64,000 nucleotides of DNA from Krasilnikovozyma curviuscula (lineage: Eukaryota; Basidiomycota; Tremellomycetes; Cystofilobasidiales; Mrakiaceae): assembly GCA_014825775.1 (NCBI GenBank), contig MVAQ01000087.1:1-64000 (forward strand). Direction: 5' to 3'. The translations under genes and the position numbers were made by a program. The number at the start of each line of letters is the position of its first letter. Within the stretch, counting starts at the first letter, position 1. Positions 50,005 to 62,300 of the stretch are shown in pieces. A model generated the notes under the pieces. That model searched no databases. It was not told the DNA's origin and saw only the letters and a program-made list of their open reading frames with translations.

Positions 50005-50163
50005 TCAGATCTCCTTTTCCTCTTGTAATATTTCCGTCTAGTGAGAAGAAAATGGAGAAAAATCGAGCTGGTTGTTGCAGGGCAGGCGACCTCAGAAAAA
50101 AAGCTCGAAGAAGCTGCGAACGAGCATCCGAAATCCCAACCAAACTCTTTTCAGAATCTAGCG
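50005..50163. promoter_or_regulatory. Bidirectional promoter gap ASA1 / BTB gene
   Basis: 159 bp between divergent start codons. Contains a long A-rich plus-strand stretch (about 50040-50110). No defined element. Confidence 0.5.
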
Positions 50164-52088
50164 ATGTTCAGTACAGGTCCAATGAATTATCCAGTCCCTA
50201 ACGGTCTCATGAATGGACATGCTGGCCCTTCGAACCATCTGGCCGTAGCTACACCTACTCCTCTTCCATTACAGGCTCCTTCTTCAAGCGCTGGAGGGTC
50301 CTACGATGAAACAAACGGATCTTCAGCCCAGCCTTCATTGGATGGAAGGTGTGTACATCTACCTTCATGGTTTTGTGGGAGCTCCAGCGTGGGATAGGAT
50401 GGAAATGAGATTTTTTGCCAGGGCTTGATCAAAAGAAAGTGTCGAGAGATCGAAGTGTCTTTATAGCCTTCAAATCTAGCATGATGGGAGAACTAAATCG
50501 CCGTCTTGGTACTTTGCTTGCTTGAGGGCCTTGCATCCGTCTCAAAATGAGGATTATCTCCTTTTGACATATCGGTGGGGCCGCTGAGGTCGTCTGTCGA
50601 AGAAGAGTTGACGGCTACAAGCTGTCCTTCACCAGCTCTAGTTTCCGTTGAAGAAGTTTGACTGACTGGTTGTTCACTTTTTATTGCAGTTCAACACAGA
50701 CGGAACCTTTCCCAGCAATTTCGACCGCAGCTTCAAACCATTCGACAGCTATTCTCACTAACTTATTTCACAACGGATTCCAGCTGGGTAACTACTACGA
50801 TGTCATTGTAGTATGTGTGAAGTTTCTTTCGTGTCTACTGCTAGCGCTCATGCTATATGTGCCACGTTGAGCTGACATACTGCTGTCTCATCTTGGATAC
50901 ACAGTTCACGCAGCAGCGCTCCTTTAGACTTCACAAGATCATCTTGTCAAGATCACCACTGTTGGATAATCTCCTGAAGTCTGGTCACAATGAACTTTTC
51001 ATCAACGTCAAGGAACACCCCAGCATGACTGAAGAAGGTTTCAGTATTGCGCTCGGTCACTGTGAGTTCAGATATAATCAGCAACTTGCCATCTGATGAA
51101 CATTAACATCCTCTCTATACATTAATTTCTTGTTAAGTATATGGTCCAGTTAGTTACACCTCCCACTCTGTTGTTGTCAAGCAAGAAAATACCGGCTGAT
51201 AGTTCTTCATTTCGTCTTGCAGTACTCAATACAACACCTCGAAGTGGAACCTTCCAAAGCTCGAAACGTCACCTTCGCCAACTATGCACGATCAATCTTG
51301 GCTTCTGCATTCTTCCTTCAAGGAATGCCAGACCTTTGGTGAGTTTCCATCCTCACTCTATCGTAGAAGGCACGAATTGCGATTTAACTCCACCTCCTTT
51401 CAACCAAGTGACCTCGCCTTTGAGCAATGCAAAGCTTCTATTTGCGCAGATACCATCATAGAGTAAGAGATTCATCACTTCTCTTAATCTTGACCGTATC
51501 TAACACCCCTGGCTGCTATATTTCAGTTGGGTCTACGCTCTCGAACCTCCTTTCGCAAATCAATCCACCGCTTCACCTCCAGATGTCCCTGCTCCTCTAC
51601 CAACCAACCTCCCCATCACTACTCCGTACGGGCCCTACCACTCAACCTTCCAAGAGGAGGTTATGCGTTATCTGACTCAAGGACTCCCCCATGAATCTGG
51701 CGCCTTCTTCAATTCACCCACATCGGAAGAAGGTAAACAGAAGTTGGCCCAAATCTACTCTCAGCTGCCGTACCACACGTTCAAGAGCGTGATGGAGTCG
51801 ACGTTGTTGCCTGCGCCCGATCGTGTTGTGTTCACATTTGCCAAGACGGTCATTGCTCTGAGGAAACCCATATTTGGCAAAGATGCTGAAGAGTCGGTTG
51901 TTTTGAGTTTCGGAGCTCAGACTGTGAGTGGAGACAGTTCTTCGATGCATCGAGCAAGGCGGCTTCTCCATGTTCTCTTGCTCTTTGGCTCTGACGCTCT
52001 TCCTTCTTTGACCCAGTCACCGGTTCACATCACTAGAAGAACAAAGACGGGAAAAGCTAGAAGGCCGTTGTTCAAGGTTGAGAAATAA
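50164..52088 (+). CDS. BTB/POZ-domain protein
   Basis: Likely a substrate adaptor or scaffold; the BTB fold mediates dimerisation and Cullin-3 binding in many proteins. Exon 1 (MFSTGPMNYPVPNGLMNGHA onward) is Pro/Ser-rich and ends at a GTGTGT donor; a long intron of about 340 nt follows. The BTB core is AILTNLFHNGFQLGNYYDVI, FRLHKIILSRSPLLDNLLKS, INVKEHPSMTEEGFSIALGH, LYGPVSYTSHS and FANYARSILASAFFLQGMPD, followed by FEQCKASICADTIIDWVYAL. The C-terminal half contains YGPYHSTFQEEVMRYLTQGL, LAQIYSQLPYHTFKSVMEST and FTFAKTVIALRKPIFG, ending RRPLFKVEK. One intron (about 51170-51222) has only weak GT donors (GTTGTT or GTCAAG). The ATG at 50164 is the first in frame. The C-terminal region is shared with fungal BTB proteins but I assign no pathway. 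Confidence 0.8.
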
Positions 52089-52350
52089 GGGAAGGCGACA
52101 AAAGTACATCACGTTAATTAATCAGGGTTAGGGCATGGACTGGTACAACTTGGAGGACTATTTCCTTTTTATCAAACGACATGCCGTTTACCTTACACAT
52201 GTTACTTGATTTCCATTTCTGTATCAGTCCTTTGTGTAATTTTCTTCCTAGGATGAGAAAACGGAAGGTAATTGCCAAGTTAAAGCGAGCCGTACGAAAC
52301 TCAAGCTTGCAGGCGATTCAAAACCTTTCAAACAACGACCTGGTTTCACC
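52089..52350. other. Intergenic region BTB / TLC gene
   Basis: 262 bp between tandem genes. No feature beyond 3' UTR and promoter is supported. Confidence 0.45.
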
Positions 52351-53818
52351 ATGCCCTTGTCCCATATTGGTCCCTTTGCGTTGCCAGGTACCTCTTGGTA
52401 TGTGGCAGTAACTTGCTTCTCTCTCTTATTCCACGTTGCTCTGCTCGTTTCCCCTCGTACGTCTCGTTATCTTGCTTGAACGACGACGCCCGCTTCACCC
52501 CTTTCATTTCCTGGCTGACTGACTGCACTCGCTCGATGACCACTTCCTGGTCTATTCAGAGCTCAGGAGTTCGACCAAGAAACGAGCTTGGTTCCTCTCG
52601 ATGGTCAGCGCCCTGATCATGACGTTGGGCTCATTGCAGTTTGTCTACACTTTCGTTCGAGATGGCTTCAGCATCTACAACCTCGCTGCTCTGGAGGATC
52701 AAGGCCAGAGGCTGGTTCAGACTTTCTGGGGCTACTTGTTCTGTGACCTCGTCATTGGCATGATCTGGTATCCTAAGTGAGTCCCAACATGTTTGGTTTT
52801 TGCTGCCTCGTCAACGGTGGTCTAGTCGACACCACGCCGCGTTTCGACATGAGGACATCGGAAATTGTCATACAAGTTCGGCTCCAGAACTGATGCCTAT
52901 TTGGGTTTAGATACGTCGATCTGTTGACCGGATGGATTCACCACCTCGTCTACTTCGGAATTTGTTCCACCAGCTTGAAGAACAGATGGTGCCATGTATT
53001 TGCCTTCGGTATGCTGATGGAGGTTTGTTGACAATTCACCTTGTTCTTCTTTTTGTGATGTTTATTCTGAGCTCATGGGTTTGACTATTGCGAATTTAGC
53101 TTCCAACATTCCAGCTGGCGCTCAGCTCGTAACTATTCTTCGTTCGTTCTTTCCACACCCTTTTGATTCTTATTTATTTATTTTTCTTTTTTACTACTTT
53201 CAGAGTTGTTCCTGCTTCTAGAAATGATTACTTGTTTGCTATAACCTACTTCCTAACAAGAATCGTCCATCACACCACTCTCATCACGATGTACTTGATT
53301 CCTTACGGCAGAAACACCGTCAAAGGATCGTATACACCAGCTGTAGTAAGTTCTTGCTCTCCCACATTATGTATTCGCTTTAGTCGTTTTTAAAAGGGTG
53401 CGCATTCCTGACCGACTTTCGATCATCTTGGCAGCTCATGGCATCCGCTCTACCTATGCACATCGTTTGGTTCAAGAACAACATCGTCGGCATGTATAAA
53501 CGATCTCAAAAGAAGAAGGCTGTTGAGACCGGAAGCCTCAGCAGCAGCGCTGCATCATCCACCGTCCCAACTATCGTAGGCGCTGCGATGAGTGCAATGG
53601 AGGCTGTCCATCCACCTTCAGCTTTATCGATGGATTCCAAGGTCATGGAAAAACTCTCAGCCACTTCAACGACCGGTATCAGTTCGTCTCTTCCTCACAC
53701 CGCAACCAATGGTAAACATCGTAAAGGCGGACCATCGGTTGACGGAGATGAGTTAGTTTCTATGGCTTTGGTCAAGGAGACTATTCAAAATGCGAAGGAT
53801 TTGGTTACCGGTGCATAA
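52351..53818 (+). CDS. TLC-domain (TRAM-LAG1-CLN8) multi-pass membrane protein
   Basis: Member of the TLC/TLCD (TMEM56-like) group rather than a true ceramide synthase. Exon 1 encodes MPLSHIGPFALPGTSWYVAV and a membrane segment CFSLLFHVALLV. An intron with a GTACGT donor and TATTCAG acceptor joins to QLRSSTKKRAWFLSMVSAL. The TLC core has VQTFWGYLFCDLVIGMIWYP, the conserved GWIHHLVYFGICSTSL, FGMLMELPTFQLALSS, YFLTRIVHHTTLITMYLIP and MASALPMHIVWFKNNIVGM. A cytosolic Ser/Ala/Thr-rich tail follows and ends AKDLVTGA. The HH in the third helix and the ELPT motif are the typical TLCD features. The acyl-sphingosine Lag1 motif with its paired DD is not seen, so a role in lipid organisation of the membrane is inference. 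Confidence 0.85.
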
Positions 53819-54642
53819 TTCTCCTGGTGAAGGCTAGGGGATTGTACAACGGCATACTATGTGAAGCACCAATTGCAGCAACTAGAGCAGGAGGACTCTT
53901 CTTTGTTTCGCTAGAAGTCAGAATGTGTCCCAGTCGGCCCTCAGTTATACATCTTGTGTTTTATTCTTTTGGCATTTCAAGAAAGCTTTTTTGATAATCT
54001 CCCTCTGAAGAGGATCGCAGAGATAATGCGATCATGTCCAGGTGCCGTGCTTCAATTCAATGCTGCTCGCTTCTTCGGTACGCAACTTTCTCGATTCTTG
54101 GTAAAATACGAAACAAACTCATTCAAAGGAAATTAACATTGATATTGATCGCTCACCATTGCAGCAGCAAGTGAACACGGCTGAATAAACTAACAAAGCT
54201 AAGCAAAGAAAGCAGTGGTCAGGGCTCCGCAGGTCGTATTGAAGATTCGTTGGATAGAAAGTCTGTAGCACATCACGAAGTCGTTTTCTTTTTCTTTTTC
54301 TTTTTCTTTTTCGACTGGGAGGATGTTTTGAATGGTCCTGGGTGCGACCAGTCTAGAAGTCTCAGAGGGTGGCGAGATGTGATTCATCCGCACGACGGCC
54401 TCCGCAACCGACTCACTACGTTGCTGCTGGGCCATGGCTTAGACTGATCTATTTGTTTGGGTCTCTGGTTGATTTCGAAAGAATGGTATCTCGACTGAGG
54501 CGGAGACCTTAGGTGCTGCTCTAGAGCTCTGAATCATCAGGACTTGCCCTAACAAAAAGACAATGAAGCAGCGTCGTCACTGGGAATTTTCAACCTTCAC
54601 CTCCGTTCCTCTATCTCTTCTTGCTTGATATCTTTGATAGAT
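53819..54642. other. Intergenic region TLC / GT18-like gene, with hexanucleotide repeat
   Basis: 824 bp. Holds the TLC 3' flank and the promoter of the glycosyltransferase gene, and a TTTTTC repeat at 54284-54312. A minus-strand frame at 54199-54435 starts with ATG but reads Lys-Glu repeats straight from the microsatellite and has no homology I know. Confidence 0.5.
54284..54312. repeat. TTTTTC hexanucleotide microsatellite
   Basis: About five tandem copies of TTTTTC on the plus strand, about 330 nt upstream of the glycosyltransferase start. Polypyrimidine runs of this kind can act as nucleosome-poor promoter DNA, which is inference here. Confidence 0.9.
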
Positions 54643-56862
54643 ATGGGTGCTCCTGTAGAAACTGGTGCGTTGATCGCACCTTACCACAAAGAACAGCAGC
54701 AGCTACAGCAACCCAAGAAACAGAAGAGGAACTATCACCGCGTAGTGACAGGAATCGCTCTGGTAGCGCTTTTCGCTCTCACTTTCAAGAATCTCTACTC
54801 GGACGTCAGAGCTGGCTCTGCCATCATACAACACCTGCAAGAAGAGACAGTCGTTGTGGAACAGGAGACTTATCAAGCAGAGGCGCCGATAGATTTGAAG
54901 GAGCTCGCAGAGCATTGGACCCCCGACGGTCGCTTCCCACTGCTTCCGCCCCAAGCAAAAGAAGATGTCGAACTCACCAAGAAAGCCCATCTCGATCGTC
55001 TAGCTAGGATGAGAGGAAACTTTAGAATTGGTCTGCATTGGAAGAGTAATGAGGAGCAGTTGAAGAAGCTGGTGGGAATCCTTCAAGATCCCGCGACAAC
55101 TGAACTTCCAAACGTAGTCATGTCCGGGTGAGTGCAGCAAGCTCTTTGTGAGATCACCAATTGCTGACATTTATTACACCTCACAGATACAAGTACTTCA
55201 CCTGTGCGATGATTGATGATATGCCAGAGTGCTCCACTGCTGGAGAGACGATTTGGATGCGCTCCGTTGTGAGTTGAGATCCTCGATAATTTCACTGTCT
55301 TTTTTCAGGACCTCTTCTAATATTCCTTTTGATACCGCTTATAAAACGTACAGATTGCAGCTTTCAAAAGCACCAACACTCTTTATCTCTCGGTCTCCCC
55401 CGATGCGATCATGGACATGCATGCCGCTCTCGGCGACATCATCACCCATGTCTTTGCCGAAGATGGTTTCGCTGTTGCTTGCTGGACAGATCGCAACTGT
55501 ATCCAATCATATCACAACCCAGGGGGAATGTGAGAGAATCGTTCACATCTCTGTCTAAAAAGATACCACTCTGATAATTGCTTGTTTTGATTTCACTCGC
55601 AGCCCACCCCACAAGCTCTTTGTTACTAGCTTCTGGGGCCACCCTACCATGTACGAATCCGTTCACACTGATTTCATTGACTGGAAGGTTCCACAGAACT
55701 CTAGCTGGTCCTGGAGTCCTTTGGGACCTGAGTGGACACTCAGCCCTTATGACTACCCAGATAATGACTTCTATCTGTAAGTCCTTTTTCCAATCCAACA
55801 ACTGGGTCTTAACTTTCATACTCAAGCCGTTATTTTGCGCTCTTTCAGTGGATACTCGATAGAATCAGACTGCAATGCAATGCCAGTCGTTCCCTTCGCA
55901 GAACGAAACAATGAAATCGTCGTCCTCGGAAAGCGTTTGGAGTACTTCACTTGTAAGGTGCTCAGTAAATAAGACATGTTCAGTCAAATTTACTAATGAT
56001 ATATTTCTGCAGACGACCGTTCTTGGCCAAGGGAATTCTTCCAGACCGTAGCCGACGCGACTCAGGCCACTCTCATCTCTACCGCCAAAACACACGATGA
56101 GGTCAACAACCCAGGTCTATCACTTCCTGAAGGGATCGAACCACGGGACATTTCTCTTACCGGCCGCGCGGAATATGAAGCAATGGTTGGATCCACTAAG
56201 GCAATGCTGGGCATGTTCTATCCACCAATCTCACCATCACCATTTGTCTCACTCTGTCAAGGTGTACCGGTAATTCTGCCTTACAAAGGCACTAACCCAA
56301 CCGAGCTCTCTGGAAACTGGAACATATTTGATGTCACCAAGGTTCAACATGGTGCTGCTGCCCTCATTGGTGAACCTTATGTCTACTCTGTTGATGTCGA
56401 TGCCCCAGTGGAAGAGACCATCGAAATCATCAAGAGAGCCATCTCAACGCCCATACCACCTTTCATTCCTGCAGAAATGACCCAATTTGCCCTTCAGGAA
56501 CGGGTGAAGACCTTCCTTAGCATCGTGAGTTACCGCACATTTCCTACGTCGATGGGCTTCGATGAAACTGAACAACCGTATGTCATTTTTTTCAGGACTG
56601 GGAACTCTTCGCTGGTATGCGCATGTACGAGAACAATCTCTCGGAACGGGATGTTGTTCAGCCACAGTGGATGGTGGACGAGTGTGAGAAAGATGGCTCC
56701 TTCTGCCAGAGAGTCAGCGGATACAGACCATTCTTCCGAAAGCGCTCAGTGCCTTTCGAAGTTTCACTCGGCCCACTGAGAGAGGGTGGGAGCAGTAGTA
56801 ATAGATTCACTGTTGCTTTCGGTCCTCGGAGCAAATCCGTATGCTGGGAGTGTGAGCAGTAA
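54643..56862 (+). CDS. Type II membrane glycosyltransferase, GT18/MGAT5-like
   Basis: A probable Golgi glycosyltransferase. A short cytosolic N-terminus rich in Gln and Lys (MGAPVETGALIAPYHKEQQQ) precedes one membrane anchor, VVTGIALVALFALTF, and a lumenal stem. The catalytic part includes WMRSVIAAFKSTNTLYLSVS, KLFVTSFWGHPTMYESVHTD, WTLSPYDYPDNDFYLGYSIE, NEIVVLGKRLEYFTYDR and, near the C-terminus, AMLGMFYPPISPSPFVSLCQ with GVPVILPYKGTNPTELSGNW. The last segment resembles the nucleotide-sugar end of MGAT5/GT18 enzymes (glycine-proline loop followed by 'eal..G.pvi'). Several Cys in the final exon (SFCQRVSGY, VCWECEQ) could form disulfides. The first ATG, at 54643, fits a type II topology. The gene ends 43 bp from the convergent GPI1 stop. 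Donor and acceptor are unknown. Confidence 0.68.
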
Positions 56863-56905
56863 GCCAGCAGAGGCAACTATGATTTACAACATTGTTTTTG
56901 TTATT

Positions 56906-59187
56906 TCAATTTTGAATTTTTGTATCTATCTCTCGCAAACTTGCATAACTTAGATGGAACCGATCGATGGGGCCGACATAGAGACCTTTTACCAAGGACG
57001 AGAGCAGTCGCGCTGGCGAGTAGTGTGATCCAAGTCTCGAGAGCAAAACAACTACAAAATCAAGGCACGGTCAGTAACGAGTTCGGAGAAACAAGTCTAG
57101 CATCTGATTAGAATTACAGTAGTTGGCGAAGAGAGATGGTAGCGGTATAGACTGATTCCTAAGCTCCAATACAGTCGAGTTGTGTGGGATGATAAACTGC
57201 ACGCCGCCTGGTGCAAGAAAAATCAGTTCACTCCCAGAAAGGAGTAAGACGGAGAACTAGAATCTTACCAGGTAGCCGGGAAGGATCTTTTAACCTTAGC
57301 ATTATCGCAAAGAGTGGGAAATGATTCATTAGAGCCAGAGCAGTTTCGAGAGTAGCATGCAGAAGGATCGTGAGAAATCGCGTCTACAACAAAGTTTATT
57401 TTTAGTGTTAGCTGAGCGATTGAGCAATGAGTCTAAATGAAGACCTACGAGAGCCAAGAACAAGTAATACACGATGACCGTTGGGAACAAAAAGGCGAAG
57501 ACCGTGAAAAGTATTGTGCCCAGTAGCAACTGATCCACGCTGTAATCGACCTGGTCGATTCTACCGCCCCTCAGAACATTCACACGTTTTCCACGAAACA
57601 CGTTGAATAAACTCCAGCCCAGATCCAGCCCAAAGGAGTAGGTGTAGGCGCAGCAGACGTATAGGACATATAGGTGGGATGTGAAAAGTGAAAATAAATC
57701 AGAGATGAAGGATATGCTGAGAGTAGCACCACCGAGAAATGCCGATGTTGCAATGATTGTGATGACCGATGGTAACAGAGGTAAGACATGGGCGTTGAGA
57801 ACGTCTGTCAAAGGTCCACAGGCAATGAGTAAATATAAATCACAAGCTGCACGTCAGAAGGGTCTCACATTTCTGCCACAAATAGAGAACCCCTAAAAAA
57901 GTCTCTGAGAAGAAAGAGGACAGTTCCGTGTTGAGTTTGACGCCCCAGGGCCAGTCGTCCAAGAACATCAGCGCACTCCGAGGCGCGTCAATTGTGAGTA
58001 TCTACACACAGACAGACAGAAGATCAGACGGTTCAGTTTTTGAAGCCCAGAATAGAACTGAAACTAACTGTGATGATACTGGAGCAACGAGCAACAAGGA
58101 TTTGACGATTCTCGTGGATGAGCGATCCCAACGCCTGACCCACAATCAAATCATTCAAGACCAACCACACCACGTTATAGAAGTTCAAATATTTAGCTCT
58201 TTCTTCGTGCGTCGTTACTTGTTCCAGAGTGCCTTTACGCCTTGGAGCCGGTGTTAAATTGGGCCATTCGGAAGGTAACCACAACGATTGTTCGCATCGG
58301 ATGGATAGCTGTAGAACGGTTGCTGAAACGTCTTTCAGCAGTGTTCTTGCTGTGAAGGGGATTCGTTGATGGGATAAGCTAAAAATTAGAGATGGTGGTA
58401 ACTTGAGGATGTTGGTTAACGAGTGCCAGAATGAAGACCCGCTGAGGGGAGAAAATGGCCGGGACGCCAGTCGAGTATGACTTCGTGACAGATAGGAGAC
58501 ATGAGAGACTGTATTTATCTAGAAGTTTGTCATCTGTCAGATCTCAAACCACAGATCAACCTCAGACAGCGCGCTCTTACCAGAGCTACAACCTGCTCGA
58601 ACTCTCCTCCGTCACTCTTCCTAGCAAATTCTCTGAAACCACTACGTTCAAGATGGACCACTAATAAATTAGCCGGAGACTGTAGCCCTCCGTTTACAGT
58701 AGATGTCAGATCTAGGTTCAACGGCGCCAGCGAGAAGAAATGATGCTGAATGGCTCTTGGAGGGTCGTAGACGACAGTTTGGTGGTTCAACCTAGAGAAA
58801 TACCCCATTTTTAAATTAGTAGCAGTACGGTAATCCCACTCTATCAAGAGGTACTCACAGCTTGGGAACCAACTTTTTGTTCCATTTCATCACCCCAAAC
58901 TTCAATTCCTCCTCTTGAACGTGCTCATTATCCCTTTTCGGCTCAGAATCCTCATCGTCCATCACATATCGACCCAGAACTTCGAGCTTTACGTCTCCCC
59001 AAATGTTTCTAAGCTTGACATATTGATCTATACTGCCGCTGCTGTTGATTTCCCTAAGGAAGGCCTCAACAACGGTCAGAGGCCTTGGATCATACTGAGC
59101 GACGACGACATTGATTTCTGAGAGACGCCAGCCCACCACGACGCACTGTATTAGAGATTGGGGGAGGGGAGGAGCAAAGAGGTACAT
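56906..59187 (-). CDS. GPI1: GPI1/PIG-Q subunit of GPI-GlcNAc transferase
   Basis: Stabilising membrane subunit of the ER complex that makes GlcNAc-PI. Start MYLFAPPLPQSLIQCVVVGW matches the family's short N-terminal strand; then EINVVVAQYDPRPLTVVEAF. The polytopic core has YLNFYNVVWLVLNDLIVGQA, PWGVKLNTELSSFFSETFLG and the diagnostic FNVFRGKRVNVLRGGRIDQV followed by DYSVDQLLLGTILFTVFAFL and PTVIVYYLFLALV. Later LETALALMNHFPLFAIMLRL, KDPSRLPGGVQF and PLPSLFANY. A last intron with a GTAATT donor and TTTTGTAG acceptor joins to FVLLSRLGSHYSPARLLSSL, the conserved C-terminal block, ending IDTKIQN. Without that intron the frame would stop at 57071 and lose the block. An out-of-frame upstream ORF overlaps the start codon. 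Confidence 0.93.
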
Positions 59188-59219
59188 GCCATGGTAGTCA
59201 GAGCAAGAACGAAATCCAT
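59151..59219 (-). other. Upstream ORF overlapping the GPI1 start codon
   Basis: A 22-codon frame beginning MDFVLALTTMACTS and ending at TAA starts 32 nt upstream of the GPI1 ATG and overlaps its first 37 coding bases in another frame. Its second ATG lies in an ACCATGG context, better than that of GPI1 itself, so GPI1 would need leaky scanning if both lie in the mRNA. Confidence 0.5.
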
Positions 59220-59365
59220 GCCCCCCTTTGACGCGGCTTGCAGCTGGTGCTGAAATATGATACTACAAAAGATCGGGATGGTATGTATGCAAAAGGTGTA
59301 TCTAAAAGATGACATGAAGCAGAATTTGTATCTTAACTAGGTGTCTGTCAATGTGACTGCCGTAA

Positions 59366-62300
59366 TCATTTGCCCCAGCTGCTGTCACCACCACTGCCGT
59401 TGGTACCATTGTTGAATCCATTGTCAGCAGCAGCAGCAGCCATCATAGCCATCTGTTGTTGTTGGAGTGCAAGCATCATCAAGATTTGGGGGTCAGGCTG
59501 CATTCCATTATTGGAGTTCAAGTAGGCAGCGCCGAGTTTGCTCCAGCTATCCGTCGAGTTGAAGTCAAACGTCGACCAATCGAAAGACTCAAGCGTTATT
59601 GGTACAGAGGTGGTTGGAAGGGTTGCAGGATGGGGAATGGCTGCCGATGGTTGGGGAGGTTGATGAGCTTGAGGGGGTGCATTGATTGAGACGAGTTGCT
59701 GGGGTGACGGAGCTGGGGCTGGAGCAGCAGTGTTAGGCGTGTCGGCAGGCGGTGCATCTGCGAATCGAGAGCGACGACGCGGCTGAGTTTCTTCAGCAAC
59801 AGCGGTTTCGTTTTTGTCGTCGCTTGCTGGTTCAAGGGAGCCCTGTCTGAGCGGTCTCCCAAACTCATCCAGACCTGGTTCACCGGCTCCCGGAATAGGT
59901 GGCCGTCCTGATGTTGATGCAATAGCCGAAGTTTGTGCAAAGTTGGAAGGTGGTGGTGCGTATCGATCTTGAATGGGTGGTCTGTCAAACTGGTCGCGTC
60001 GAGGTGGTGGACTTCGTTCACGTGAATGATGCTGAGCAGCACCTCTTCCGTATCCCTTTTCCATCGAGCTGAAGGGGTAGCTTCCTCTTCCACCACCACC
60101 ACCTCCTCCTCCTCCTCCTCCTCGTTCATCTCTCCCTCTGCCTCTGCCTCCACCAATGTGACCATCACCCGCATCAAACCCTCTGCCTCTTCCACTAGCT
60201 TCGAAGCTGCTGTCAAACCCTCCTCTGCTTCCTCCTCGACTGCCATTGAATCCCCCATCTCCGCCTCCTCTCCATCCGTCGTTTGCTTCATACCCAACAC
60301 CGTTGAGCTGCGATGGTCCGCCTCTGTTGACACCGTTGGGAGGGAACGGAGGGAACTGTCCGCCGCCTGTTGGGTATGGTTGCTGCTGAGGATATGCTTG
60401 AGGAGGCGGGAAGGTATTTGGAAACTGACCAGGAAGCGATGGATGGCTGCCAGGGGGGAAAAACTGCTGTTGCTGAGATGGGTACGGCGGTTGTGGTTGA
60501 GGTTGGTATCCAGTTTGCGGCAGCGGTGGTGGTACGGGCGTGGACCCGCCTTGCTGAGCTTGTAGCTGAGCAAGAAGTGCGAGAGCATTCGTGTCTGCAC
60601 CTACCGGCGGTGAAAGTGACACAGGCGAGGGCTGGCCCAAAGTAGGTCTGAAAGGCAGACCGAAACTTTGAACGGCTAGATCTTTGTCACGCCATAAAGA
60701 AAAATCACTTACGACGGTACAGCACTTGATGCTTGTTGTAACAGCGCTAATATATTTGGGGGAAGTCCTGGGAGGGCGGTTTGTTCTGTAGTCGGGAGAG
60801 GTGTTGGTTCTGTCGTTGGTGTTGTTGATGCAGCTGCGGTCGTTGATGAACCTAAGATTAGCATTTCCGTGTGGTGATATAGAGACAAGGCTTCCAGAAA
60901 AAGAGCAAATTCTTACTTTCAGGAGCCTTTTCTTTCTCTTTTTCCAACTCCTTCCTTTTTGCCTTCTGACGCTCCTTCTCCTTCTGCCTCGCCCTCTCCT
61001 TGTCCCTTTCCCTTTCACGTTCCTTCTTCCTCTCTTCCTCCTTTTCTGCTTCGTTACTTGAGCTCGCTACAGCGTTGGTATCACCGTAGGCTTCGATGGC
61101 GTCGTCGACCAGCTGGAGCAAAGGGTTCAAGACTTCTTCAGTGAAAGTGCCTCCCTTCTTCCAGATTTCAAGGATTTTCTTGGTCTTCTCCTGGTGGTTA
61201 TTAAATCATCAGGATATTGAGAAACAGAGAAAGAGAACGGGTTAATCAGTCAAGTTTAAATGGGCTGAAGTCGAGTCTAGAAATCCATCCGTTTCAACCC
61301 ATCACCAACCTGCGAACGACCGGTCCTCACGAAGCTCTCAATCTCTCCTTACATCCGCCAGAAGAGATAGAGTCAACTGAATCACAGGACGATTGCTTTT
61401 ATCATGATTTGATACGGGGCAGTGGCTTGACAAAACTTCTTCCTTTCAAGGTAATCCTACGTGATTTTTTAAAAGGGGGTAGATCGGCACTGGTCTTTTA
61501 TCGAGATATGCTAAACAGTATAGTGAAAAAAGACCAGTCCGTTGTTGAAGGGTGGTGGTGGATTGGCTGCCGAGGTGACGAAGTTGAAAATGGTCCGAGA
61601 AGAGAGCCTGAAATCCGTTGACTTTTGAGACACCATGCATACTTGAGACTATGATCCGCTTCGATGGAAGGAGCTTTGATTGACCGCTCAGACCATGCCG
61701 TTTCCAATCATCACACGAGCGAGGGAGAATTCCGAAGAAACAAGACCAGGCAGAACGAGTCGAACAGAATGATTGACTTACTCTACCTTCACGCCATGCT
61801 TCATCCTGTATCATTCCTTCGACGAGACCTTCGAGCACACCTTCCATCTTTCGAAGGAACCCTGCACAGCTGCCTCTATGGCCGTCCAGCTTTGTCGAGA
61901 TACCCTTGTTGACTTTGGACCGGCAGGCTCGAGCCATAGCGTCGAAGCAGTAAAGAGAATAGATTTTTGAAGACGATTGAGATTCGAGTGCACGATGTTG
62001 CTTATACAGAGCAGTGACCAGGTAGGTGTCATCCTGAAAACGAGCAGCACGGCAGAAAAGTCAGCTTGGAGAAAGGTGAACATGGTTTCTCTATCCTGTC
62101 GACTCCATGACATGATCAATGGACCCAGAGCTCTTTTGGGCCTACTAGTTCATCAAAATTGCCAGATTGACATTCTCACTAGGAGAGCTGCAGCAAGAAA
62201 CGTATTTACTTACATCCATGAGCTGCATTCCCTTCTCCGTCAGCATGTTTATTTTACTCTGGGACAGCCTCTTTGCCTCTACAATCTCAGAAATGAGACT

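Noticed and set aside
54199..54435. 78-codon minus-strand frame with a Lys-Glu repeat
   Set aside because: The repeat is the direct translation of the TTTTTC microsatellite; the rest has no family features.
59596..60600. Long 334-codon minus-strand frame inside the CID gene
   Set aside because: It is an alternative frame of the low-complexity Gln/Pro/Gly region, open because of biased codons; the CID frame has the coherent protein.
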